A DNA stretch of 64,000 nt. Source: Pterois miles (Eukaryota; Chordata; Actinopteri; Perciformes; Scorpaenidae). Position numbers and translations under genes: made by a program. Of this stretch, positions 1-12,007 are shown one piece after another. The stretch is from the NCBI GenBank assembly GCA_947000775.1, contig CAMQGK010000637.1:20297001-20361000 (forward strand), read 5' to 3'. Within the stretch, counting starts at the first letter, position 1. The number at the start of each line of letters is the position of its first letter. The notes under the pieces are model-generated. The model did not search any database and was not told the origin of the DNA. It saw nothing but the letters and a program-made list of their open reading frames with translations.

Positions 1-327
1 TGCCGTTCATTCTGCACATACACTCTGCTGTAGCTAATGAAGACAAAATGCATGCCAGATCTGTCCGAGTCGCATACACTCCCGCGACCCCTTTGGTCTT
101 TTGGTCGAGAGAAAGAACAATAGGTTGATTGGAGAGAGTGCTACACGGATGGAAATTATCTATGTGAAGCACATTTGGATGATATTCCATCTGCTTTTTA
201 ACTGGAGGAACATCTTCAAAAGAAGGACTTCATTACATGATATTATATCATATGAATAGTCGATAAAGCTTTTCAGAGTGTGCTCAAAGAAATTGAGCCA
301 AGTAATATCATTCTTGTATTGCTCATC

Positions 328-330
<3 letters not shown>

Positions 331-378
<48 letters not shown>
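331..378. repeat. (TA)n microsatellite
   Basis: About 24 uninterrupted AT dinucleotides. Confidence 0.98.
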
Positions 379-381
<3 letters not shown>

Positions 382-733
382 ATTTCACAAGTGTGTAAAA
401 GAGAACAAAAGAGCAGAAGATAGAGATTGATTGAGATTGCCCATATAACCAATGAGAGAATCCGGTCAGTACCAGCTGATTTTGACTGATAGCCTATTTC
501 CTTTGTGATGTTCGTAAATGTGTTTGACCTAAGATGTACTTGAAAGCAAATCCAGTATTTTTCTGCTTCATCTGTGTGGCATAGTGCACCAGCTTTAACC
601 TGCCAACACATGATTAAATATCTATAAATATCTATCTGACACCTTATGTTTTGTGGCACCGTAACCCATTTGGTAAGTGCTACGGTCATATGATTTCTCA
701 CTGAACAAATGGTGTCAGTGCTCAATAAATAGC

Positions 734-734
<1 letters not shown>

Positions 735-776
<42 letters not shown>
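735..776. repeat. (TA)n microsatellite
   Basis: About 21 TA dinucleotides in the same intron as the 331-378 tract. Confidence 0.98.
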
Positions 777-779
<3 letters not shown>

Positions 780-998
780 GGCTAGAAAGTATTTTTTTTT
801 TCCTGGTGATGAAAATTAAGCTGAAATTGTTTTTCTACAGTCGTAGTGGAGAAAGTGGAAGCAGAGCAGTTGCCAGTTTACCCAGCAGGGGCATCTGCAG
901 GGACAGATGGGAGATGATGAGGGTGTGTAATAGGCATCTGTGTGGCCCGTAGGGGAGGGAATACTCAACACTCATTCCTTCTCTATAGTCTACATACT

Positions 999-999
<1 letters not shown>

Positions 1000-1029
<30 letters not shown>

Positions 1030-1035
1030 ACACAC
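1000..1035. repeat. (CA)n microsatellite
   Basis: About 18 CA units with one TA interruption. Confidence 0.97.
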
Positions 1036-1505
1036 TTGCAGACAGCCATTACAGCCTGTCATAGCTTTTTCCACAAATTGTCCTCCAGAGTATACCTTTA
1101 ACTGTGGCAGACTGTTACATAGATTGAGAGTAAACATGTGTTTACAGGAGCATTGCGCTCGCTGTTCCCTACAGACATGCCAGAGTCACCGGTTGAGTGG
1201 GGAGAAGTGAATAGGCTCAACATCCAGCCAATTACATCCTCAGCCGAGCAGTCTATTGCTGTGGTCATTGTCGTTTTACACACCGCATGCTGCTCTCTCC
1301 ATATCATGCCAAGGCTTTATTCCAGTATGAGTAATGATAAGAACGCCTTCTTGTCCTTTTCTGCACTCTGTGCAGGCTACATGTCGTCAGTTAGCTCAGA
1401 GCCCCATTGTGGTGAAATGTGCATTTTCTTTAGTTCAGGGGTTCCTTTTAATTTCAGATACTCACAGTCTAGCCCTGCGAAACCCATATTTTTAAAGTTA
1501 CTACA

Positions 1506-2150
1506 ATTGTCAATCAATTAAAATATTTAATTGTGATTAATTGCATGATGGTTCATAGTCATTGTCATTCATAGTCAAATACTAGTATTTAATGCTTTTA
1601 TCAATATGAGAGTAGAAAGATGTGCTTGCTTCATGCAAATTTATGCATATATTTATCATTTGAAATCGATTAACAACACAAAACAATGACAAATATTGTC
1701 CAGAAACCCTCACAGGTACTGCACGGCAAACTGCAGCCCGACAGGCAACAACAGCTGTCAGTGTGTCAGTGTGCTGACTTGACTATGACTTGCCCCAAAC
1801 TACATGTGATTATCATACAGTGGACATGTCTGTAAAGGGGAGACTTGTGGGTACCCATAGAACCCATTTTCATTCACATATCTTGAGGTCAGAGGTAAAG
1901 AAGGGACCTTTTTGAAAATGGCCATGACAGGTTATCCTCACCAAAAATCAGCGCACGTTTGGAGCGTTATTTAGCCTGCTTCACGACAAGCTAGTATGAC
2001 ATGGTTCCTGTTGATTCCGTAGGTTTTCTAGTTTCATATGATACCAGTACCTTCACTCTAGCTTTAAAACTGAGCCTGCTACAACTTAAAAATTGCAAGT
2101 TGTGTTAACGCTTTAAAGAAATTAGTCGCATTAAATCTAATTTGCGCTAT
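1506..2150 (+). mobile_element. Partial copy of a tagggctgtca-family DNA transposon
   Basis: Same internal order as the complete copy at 8253-9050: a TTAATTGxGATTAATTGCAT block, a TGACAAATATTGTCCAGAAA block, CAGCTGTCAGTGTGTCAGTG, and a TCACATATCTxGAGGTCAGA block. Both terminal inverted repeats are eroded. Confidence 0.75.
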
Positions 2151-2744
2151 TGCTTTATTACACCGTAACTTAACAGTCCTAAAAATTACACACATCACTT
2201 GAAGCTGAAATAGCTAAAAATCTGTAAATGTTCTTTCTTCCAAGTTTACATAATCAATAGGTCCTCTTGTTCCTGTAATATGAGAATAAGTGAAGACAGA
2301 CAGTATTGGGTGAATTTGAGTTGAGAATTTATCTGGGCTTCATACTCTGAGTGTAGAAAAATGTACGGGACACTATCCTGATATCAAGCTGCAGCATATT
2401 TGGGAACACCTAAATGATTCTTCTCTGAACTGGGAGTCGTCTTGTAGACTTCAAAATGTCCCACAGAACCGATGTGCATACCCATACCTGCACAAGTGCT
2501 TGACATTAAAAAACAAATGCAAAAAGAAGAGAATACTAGCATATGTGCTCTTCAACCATTTGTAGATTAAGGCAAGAAAATTATACTTTGTTAGGTATAA
2601 TATTTTTCTTGTTGAATAAAACCCATAAGGAATACTGTTTTTAACCTAGAGACAGCTCATTAGTGTACTATGAAAAGTGAAAGTGTCCCTGATATTGTCT
2701 ACATTCCCTGCAAGTGTATGCACCTACTCTCTACATGTAGCATG

Positions 2745-2781
2745 CATGTGTGTGTGTGTATGTGTGTGTGTGTGTGTGTGT
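2745..2781. repeat. (TG)n microsatellite upstream of thsd7b exon a
   Basis: A TG run with single interruptions. Weaker TG-rich sequence continues to about 2900, just before the acceptor at 2912. Confidence 0.95.
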
Positions 2782-2912
2782 TCAGTATGTGTGTAAGCTG
2801 ATTTGTATGCGTGTCCATTTTCTGCTTTCTCTCTATAATCCCTCATGTGTCCCTTTCCTTGTGTGTATGTGCGTGTCTCTTCATGTGTGTGTTTGCACAT
2901 GCATGCGTGCAG

Positions 2913-3046
2913 GTGTACGAGGCCGTGCCGTGCCACAGCGAATGCAACCAATACGAGTGGAGGATCGAGCCCTGGTCCATTTGTACCATCAACACGGTGG
3001 ACGACCTGCCAGCCTGCGGGGAGGGAGTCCAAAGCCGCAAGATCAG
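2913..3046 (+). CDS. thsd7b: thsd7b exon a (residues 1-45 of the visible part)
   Basis: The acceptor is tgcgtgcag|GTG and the donor is ATCAG|gtcagt. The exon starts in phase 0 and ends after two bases of an Arg codon. It encodes VYEAVPCHSECNQYEW, then a TSP1 core with WSIC and CGEGVQSRKI. The 170 bases before it are rich in TG. Its 134-base length means skipping would shift the frame. Confidence 0.9.
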
Positions 3047-6000
3047 GTCAGTGAGCGGGTTAGGCTTGGCAGTCTGCTAGTCTGGCACTGCAACACACAC
3101 ACACACACCGGGAGGGGTAGACTGGCAGCGCTCCTGTAGCTGGCACTCACGCTGGTGCTGACACTTGCAATGTCAGGGGAAAACAAACAGTCAAAACAAA
3201 CTACTGCTTCCTAATGACTTGTTAGATTTTGTTGCAGTGGCTTTTTAGTGGTACTTAAAATAGCCACAGAGGAAAGCAGTGAAGTGTTGACCTTTCCTGC
3301 AGGCTGCATGTACAGGAGTTGGTATTGGATTATGCACCATAGGAAATGGGAAATGCCAAACTGGGCAACGGCATTTTTGTGTCAAAAACAACCTAATTGG
3401 TCTTGTTTACCTTTAAGTGTATGTTACAGTCACATGTCTAAAATTGGTCAAAGTGTACCACCTGGCTGCTGAAAGGAGCAGAAATCTGCCTGTACAGACC
3501 CTCTTTTTAAAGTTATAAGTTTTCTCTATTTTCAGAATCAGCTTTCCTGTTTGTCACAGGCTTTTATTGGTACACACAAAATGTTTGCTAAGATCTCTTT
3601 ATATTTATCAAAAATATATTAATTATATCTGATTTGTGATGATTTTACTATATATCACACTCATCTCCTCAGCCCTTTAAGAAGGACTATTTCTTATACT
3701 TAAAGCTGAAGTAGCCAGATTGGAGCTATTTCAAGATTATTTGAGGAAATACCAAGCACCGCCCACCAGCTGGAGCAAACTTTCTAATTTTACAGCTAAA
3801 CAGTAACTACCAGATGTTCCTGAAAATGTCTGAGGAGAGAGAGCAGTACAGTAATACTGATTCATATTTGATCAATGCTGCCTAGTTTTACCATTTGATT
3901 GGAGTTGGGGAGTGTTTGACAGCTGCCTCCGCTCAATGAACACTCAGTAGGAACACTCTCTCTGAAATGACCAGTGATTGGCCAAAATCTCCTCTGCCTA
4001 CTGTTGCTTTAAATTTGGTAACAGACACCCTTTCAACATCTATGTTAGTACTTTGCATGAGAGTTGTCTGACCTTGCACCCCAGTGGTTAAAGTATGGTT
4101 AACTAAAACTAAAGATTTGGAGAGTGTTCGTCATAATGATAGAGGCCTACTTTGACTGTTTGAGAAATCAGATAAAAAATCCAGTGTTACAGTCACAAAC
4201 AATAAATCCAGCAATTAAGCTTGTCTTCCTCCCTTTTTGCTGCAGGATAATGATATCGCGTTACTCCAACCTTTACCATTGAATGTGAATGTCATTCACA
4301 TAACTGCAAGATATTCTCTCCAAAAAAACGTTGGTCATTTGAAGTTATTTGACCAATCAATGCAGTGAACATAGTAAATGGGCTTTCTGAACCCATGTTT
4401 CAGCTGTATACAGCTAAATGTTGAGAGACAGACACATGGGACAAATGGTAGAGACCCTGTAGGAATAAATGAGTTGCAGAATTTCACCTGAGAGCAAAAA
4501 GAGTGAAATCTATTTCAGGTCAGAGACTTAGAAATGTGTTTGGAAACTCAGAAATAGGACCCAGTTGGGGGTGCCCCAGAGACTAGTTATACAGCTGCAT
4601 GTGCTGCTCTGCTAGGTGTGTGAAACAGGGAGAAACGAGTGGGGAGAACAGCACGTTGGACGACAGTCTGTGTGATCAGGAGGAAATGCCACCCAGAGCC
4701 CAGGTCTGTTTTCTGGCCTGCCCCAAGGACTGCGTCATGGCACCCTGGGGACCTTGGAGCAACTGCCCTCTGGTAAGAAGCAATAATCTAGTGTCTGTTT
4801 TCTTGGTTGGTTGACAGGTTGGGTGGCAAGTGGGATCATTTATTGTTGTCTTTGAAAACATGTCAGTAATCATCAGCATATAAGCAAATATTCAGTAAAA
4901 CAACCACATAAGCCATTAGTTTACTAACAAATTCAATGACAACTGTTGACATTTGTGTGCATTTTGAATGCTGTTCAACGATATACAATTAAAGTACACA
5001 TAATTCACATAATTTCTCCAATATTTTAATATTTAGCTGATTAAAAAAGAGCATTTTTTGCATTTTGTCATGTAGTGGCATTTTGATTAATCATTAATCA
5101 TTATAATTTTTTGATTTGTGACAGAAAAGTAATTGATTGCTATAATGGTTTTATGGGATGTTTATAATAGCCATGATATTCATAGATGCTTTACAAATCA
5201 ACTGTTAACCATTGACAAAGTAATACAAATATGTGGTATATAAGATGTTCAAATAGAATAGGTTATACCATTACTAATAATTAGTAAACATTGTAAAATA
5301 TCATGTTTGATAACAGCAAAGCAACTATTAACTAAAGTTAAATGAACTTTAATTAACTTATCAAATTACCATTTATTAATGATGGTTATTATAAAGTGTA
5401 AAAAATATACTTACTAAAATATACTTACTCATCTTTCAAGTCCTGTTTCATCAGCTAATAGGAACACTCTCTGAAATGGCTTGTGATTGGCCAAAGTCTC
5501 CCGTCATGGGCAAGATTTTTAAAGCCTGTAAACAGAGCCATGAGGAGGAGCAGAAGTCTTGAATTACAATATGCTGAAAGGTTATTATGGAAAAAAGCAT
5601 GTTTTATTAGACTCCCTGTTATTTTATGATTAAAAACATGACGACACATCAGGGACGTGTTTATAATTATTAGTAATAAAAGTTCACATTATAAAGAGCT
5701 GCATCCACCAAGCTGCTCCGTAACCTTGTGAGGCTTGAAACCACATTTTGCTGGATAGTGCAGATTAAATTGAGTCTACTAATGTACCAGCACCCTCCAT
5801 CTAAAACTACGTAGCATAGGTTCTAATGTGTTTTCAGCCAGAGGCTTCTGGTCATCTGACCATGTAGCCGTGTTATACGTTTCCTATCAAACATAACAGT
5901 TCAGTGGGCTGGAACATTGGAGTCAAAGAGCAGGGTGGGATAAAGATATAGATATAGTATCTACTTAGTTTTGAGTTTTCTCCACAGACATTTTGTCTCA

Positions 6001-9000
6001 TCCGATCTGCAAGCTTTGGCAGTACTCTTTGCATCAGTGAAAAACTGCCATCTAATGTATTCTGTGATATAAAAATGCTTAACCTGTTAACTTGAACACC
6101 AGTTAAACTATAACAGCGAAATAAACTGTTATGGTTGATTTCCTTCTACAGTTAAATCATCCCTGAAACATTTAACACATGTAGCACAACAGAGTGTGTG
6201 GATGATGGTGGTATTTTGTATGTATTTTGTGGTTTGTTCATCCACCCAGATGACTGACTTCTACAGTATAGGCAGGGCTCATAAAAAGACTTCAGTGTGG
6301 TTGAGACTGAAATGGTATAGCTGCAACAATTGATTTTTGGACACTCTTTGGACAAGCAGAGAAACTCACTATAGAGAGATGTAAAAGATACTCTTGAGAT
6401 GTGAGATTTTATGTGATAATAAAACAATAAAAATGACAAAATCAATTATTAATCTTTTTTTAAAATGGGAAATAAACTAGATGTTATGTTACCATAAACA
6501 GCTGTTTATGAACCCAACAGAGCTCTAAACAATTACAGCATCCATCTGAAATGATTCTACGCGCTGTGGCCTGCATGAATACAGTTAACTGCCAATGGCA
6601 GGCATTTCCACAATGAAGGAGTGCTCTGTACATTTTCAAAACACCAAATCTTTTCATAAAGTTCATTATGAACCTATTGTGTTTGAATGCAGAAAGCGTA
6701 GTCACTGAATCATCCATGATACTGTACTATGTCCACTGTCCTCCCAGACGATCATGTCTCACTCTCAGCTGTCCTGACTGGGACGTTACACTCTGAAGCT
6801 GCTTTCACAAGCTAACATTTAGTCCACTTTAATGAAACTGGTGCAGTTTGTTTGGTTAGTTGTGAACACAGTAATAACCGGACCAAGACCGTTTGTGGTC
6901 TCAGACAGTTTCTGAGTTTCCAGGCTGGGTGTGCAGTCATTTGTTGAGATGGACACAGGTAAAGGGCAGGTTAACATGAGAGGGAGAGGACTGACTTGGA
7001 TTTGAGCAGAAGTGTGATGTTTGCTTTACATCTGGACTGAAGAGAACATACAAAAGATGCTAAATAAAGTCCACAAAAATAATGACATTTATTGAGTCAT
7101 AACTTGGAGGAGAAGTGATTTGTGCTGTAGAATTGTGACACTTTCACTTTGACACCATAGAAGTGGCAGCTCTCAACATGAAAAAGCTCCTTCGTACACG
7201 CCCCTCAGCATTTTTATTTATTTGGTCTGCTTTAATTTGTGCATTGTGAAAACAAACCAGAAAAAATACAAAACTCCTCCAGCCGAATGGACTATGGCTT
7301 GTGAAAGCACTCTGAGAGACTGAGATCTTGAAAAGCCACATCTTAATTCATGATGTCCCTGAAGGAAGATCTTTCTTCCCGAATGGACGCCGTTAGTGAA
7401 AACAGGGATGCTTAGTGTAAAATAAGCTCGTGCTCCGTAATTGGACATAGTTGTACAGCCCTGGGCCATTCCTGTACTCAGCTGGAATGAAGATGTTGTG
7501 TAGTGTGTGCAGGATTGGGATGAGATCAGTGGTGTTGTGGGGTCCAATGGTGGCACAGTGATGAAGAAAAGCATTTGCGGTTAATTGTGATAGTACACTA
7601 TCCACATACATTCACAAAGACATCATGGACAATGGTGTTCCTTCTCCATTGTCTTGTTTTAATTAGGTTAAAACCAATTGTGTCAATAAAAATGCAGTTG
7701 TAGGGGATTGTGCTTCGCTCCAAGACCTGCTGAAACGTCATTGTCAGAAAAGGGGTCCGTCAAGGAAAAACATTGGGAACCTCTGGCCCACCCTGACCTG
7801 TATGGCAGGAAAACTAAGTCGGCAATTATTAATACCACCATGTATTTTGGAAAATGTCCTGGTTTGTGAACAGCAGTCACTTTCTGTGGACTATACCTGC
7901 TTGTTTTCCTCATACTGTATGTTTCTGAATGAAATACTGGACAAATACTGGAAGAAGAAACACTTCACACATTTGTGCTTCATATTCAAGAACACGTCTT
8001 TTCATTAGCTGTTTCCTCCAGCGCAGCTTAGAACGGATTTTATCTTAATGTGAAAGAGTCAGGACAAGAATCCACACGGTTTCAAGTCTGAGGCTATACT
8101 GGAGCTCCCTGTGGGGAAAAAGACAATTGTCCCCTCCAGGTTGGGTTTCGAAGGAGTTTAGTTTGGAGAGGATGGGACACGGGTCAAACAAGCAGACAGA
8201 ATATTTTTGGTTAGTATTGCCAATTTCCTATTTTGCTAATTTTACTCAATACTAGGGCTGTCAGTTGATGAAAATACTTAATTGCGATTAATTGCATAAT
8301 TATCCATGATTAATCAGAAATTAATCACACATTTTGTATCTGTTCCAAATGTATAGTTGTTCCTGTGTAGAGAGATTTGTCAAGTATTTAATAATCTAAT
8401 CAACATGCAAGTGGGCAAATATGCTGCTTTATGCAAATGTGCATATATATTGATTAGAAATCAATTAACAACACAAAACAATGACAAATATTGTCCAGAA
8501 ACCCTCACAGGTTCTGCATTTAGCATGAAAAACATGCTCAAATCATAACATGGCAAACTGCAGCCCAACAGGCAACAACAGCTGTCAGTGTGTCAGTGTG
8601 CTGACTTGACTATGACTTGATCCAAACTGCATGTGATTATCATAAAGTGGGCATGTCTGTAAAGGGGAGACTGGTGGGTATCCATGGAACCCATTTTCAT
8701 TCACATATCTGGAGGTCAGAGGTCAATAGACCCCTTTGAAAATGGCTATGCCAGTTTTTCCTTGCAAAAATTTAGTGCAAGTTGGGACCGTTATTTAGCC
8801 ATCTTCCTGATAAACTATCATGAAGTGTTATGTTGTTCCAGAGCATTATTTAACCTCATTCCCAACAAGCTAGTATGGCATGATTGGTACCAATGGATTC
8901 CTTTTGTTTTCTGGTTTCAATTTCTACCAAGATCTTCACTGAACCCGAGGCAACCTCTGAAAGATTTAATTGCATTAATGCTTTAAAGAAATGAGTGGCG

Positions 9001-11947
9001 TTAAAATGAATTAGCGTAACACATTATCATTTTAATTTTTGACAGCCCTAATCTTCACACAAGCTTATAGGAACAACACTGTATGAGATAAAGAGTGAGC
9101 ATGTAAGGCTGTATGTTCAATAGATTTGCATAATGTTACTGTACTATCATTCATAACCCGTGGTAAGTCAGCTTGCAAATAACAGATGAGCAGAATGAAT
9201 TCATTGATTTTGTGAACTTAGTGGGTTTTATAGGTCGAAAATTACTTTGAACCTGTCCCTAATCCATCAACAACCAAAGGCGCAATTAAGCATGCATATT
9301 GCAGGATCTTAGCTATGTAGCATACAAATGCATGTGCATGGCTGTGTGACAGTTACGGTGTGAAAACATTAGGGACACAGCGACTGCAGCTGATTCATGA
9401 GGCTGACACGGAGGTCCCTCATTAGGAGGTGACAGTGACTGAGGTGCGCGGTGTGATGCATCAGAAGCAGAGGGACAAATGCAGCTCAACACTTAGACCT
9501 ACATCAGTAGAATCTTTCTTCTTCTCTCACGGTTGACATTTCCTCCACACACCACATTTCCACACACACTTTGCTTCTCTGCTCACATGTATCCATTTCC
9601 GTGTAGTGTTACTTGAGTAATTAGCATGCTAGCACTGTCTCTTGGTGTTGATACTTAGTAAATGTGGCGCTCTTACGGTTCTCCTAATTGATCTCTCAAT
9701 TATTATCACACTTGTCTCCATCTGCCTTCAGCTGCCCCGTGTTAAAGTCAGTACTACAGTGAATTCAGGTTTCTGCCAGTTAACCTACTTTGCCAGATTA
9801 TTCAGGCATTCAGCCTGAAAACACAGCATTTATAGCACGCTGAAGGCAGCCGTTATCGTATATGTGTCAACGAATGTTGAATTCCATTCAAACAAGTGTC
9901 CTATTTCTTTCCACAGCCTCAGGTGGGAATATAAGAGGATGTTCATACAGATTTGTGTCAGTGAATTTGCATAACCTTTACTGTAACAGCTCAGCCTGTT
10001 CACACCAATTATTAACACCTTGCTTTTAAAAAAAAAGAAAGAGAGAGAAAATCACACAGAAACCACCATACTTTGACATGAAAAATGTTAATTAAAGCTT
10101 CAGTACTAGGATACTGGGATTCTAGGACAGTTAATCATAATAATTAAATGCAATCTCATAATTCCAACATAATACACCACAGTTCTATAGATAATGTGTC
10201 ATATTAAGAGAGAAAAAATACTAATGATGACCTGTGATGATAACCAGATCATTCCCTTCTGCTTTTCCTCCACATTTCAAAATACATGCTGTATGTTCAG
10301 AAAGCATGTGGTGCAACTAGGCTGTCGCTCAGATAATGAATGGATTTAATCTAACACAGGGCATTGCTCTAGACGCTAAATTCTTGTATTTCCAAAGATA
10401 ATAAATGTGTTAATAATACAGAATATCTTTTTTTAATCAGCAGTTCATTCTTTTAGTTTTTCAATCACACATTCACAAATGTTTTCGTCATCGTCAATCA
10501 ATCAGCATCTGTACAAGAATATCCATCCATCCATCTATCTGCAACCGCTTATCCCGTTAGGGTTAGCGGGCGGCTAGAGCTGATCACAGCTGGCATTGAG
10601 CGAAGGGGGGTGCACCCTGGACAGGTCGCCAGTCCATCGCAGGGCACATATAGACAACTATTCATGCTCACATTCACACCTACGGAAAGTTTTAGAGGTA
10701 TCAATTAACCTGCATGTCTTTGGACTGTGGGATGAAGCCGGAGCACCCGGAGAAAACCCACGCTTAAAACTCCACACAGAAGAGCCCCAAGCCGGATTTG
10801 AACCTGTGACCCTCTTGCTGTGAGGCGACAACGCTACCTAAACTAAATTTGTTACATTATTATTACACAAATTAGCATTCCTAACTTTTACTTTAGGTTA
10901 CCTGTGTGATGTTTCAAAGCGTGATTGCAATTTACCTCATAATCTGTTATTATTTTATGTGCGATACTGATTGAACTCATCTGTAAAATAATTTGTGCAA
11001 TAATTCAGCTGTACAATCTGCCATTAATACTGTATTTGCACTGTACATTCAAAAAATATTCCACTCTGGCATTTATATTTTGCACACACACTTCTAAGCA
11101 TTTCATATTTACTTACTTGCACTATGGTATTTTTTTATATATTGCAGGTCTTAATACAAATATTTGTACCTATTTTATATGTCTTATATTCTCATTTTAT
11201 TATTTTAAATTTCCATACTTTCTTTGCATATATGGTGTTTATATTGTAGCATTATACATAATTTCCATGCTACTCCTTTATTTCTATCTTCTTACTTCTC
11301 TTTATATTTATACAAGAGAACTATAACATCAGGACCAAGACCAGTGAAGTATTTCTGATTCTATTATGCTTAATCATAATAGTCAATTAATGTAAATGCA
11401 GGAGACAGTTTTCATTTTCTTCATCCAGCTGAAGGACCCGTTGAATCCAACCAGCTTCATCCCATCCCCCTCACCTCTGAAAATAAACCCGTGCCCTTGA
11501 CAACGACATGTTTTTTTGGTGATGCTGTCAACGTCTTGCAGCAATGTGACCAAGGAGCGGTGAGGAACAGGAGCAGACACATCCTCCGCCTCCCGGCCTC
11601 AGAAAACTCGGCCTGTCCAGAGCTGGTCCAGTCAGATCCCTGCATCCTCAACAGCACCTGCTTCTTCTACCAGTACAGAGTCTCAGGTAGGACCATCTGC
11701 AGAATGGATGAGTATAGACAGGGCAGCTGACAGTAGACTTTTTAATCTCAATGTGAATGTATTGAACTGAATGAAGCAAGGTAGGTGTGCTTGGCCATGT
11801 TTGCGTGTGTGAGACACGGTGGACAAAAGTAGAGTTTCCCAAAATAAAGAATTATGAGTTTATCACACTGTTACTGGATAGACTTGACAGTGATCCTGTT
11901 GGCATGGGCATACAAGCTGCTCTGACAGTGAGACCAATGTACAGATC

Positions 11948-12007
<60 letters not shown>

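Larger units (their letters stand above)
1..2912 (+). other. thsd7b intron (5' part outside window) with microsatellites
   Basis: No TSP1-type coding exon was recognised here. The stretch holds (TA)n at 331-378 and 735-776, (CA)n at 1000-1035, a TG-rich run at 2745-2900, and a diverged copy of a tagggctgtca-family transposon at about 1506-2150. Short open frames here are repeat-derived. Confidence 0.75.
4773..11541 (+). other. thsd7b intron (6.8 kb) with transposon copies
   Basis: Holds a dispersed repeat at about 5455-5600, a complete inverted-repeat transposon at 8253-9050 and a SINE copy at about 10521-10840. The rest is AT-rich without recognisable exons. The short open frames here carry no family signature I can see. 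Confidence 0.7.

Noticed and set aside
273..725. 150-codon minus-strand open frame
   Set aside because: It reads through the (TA)n tract as repeated Ile-Tyr and has no family signature or splice context.
835..960. Possible upstream thsd7b exon after tttctacag
   Set aside because: Neither open frame shows a TSP1 core (WxxC and CxxG pattern) or a phase-0 donor leading to exon a.
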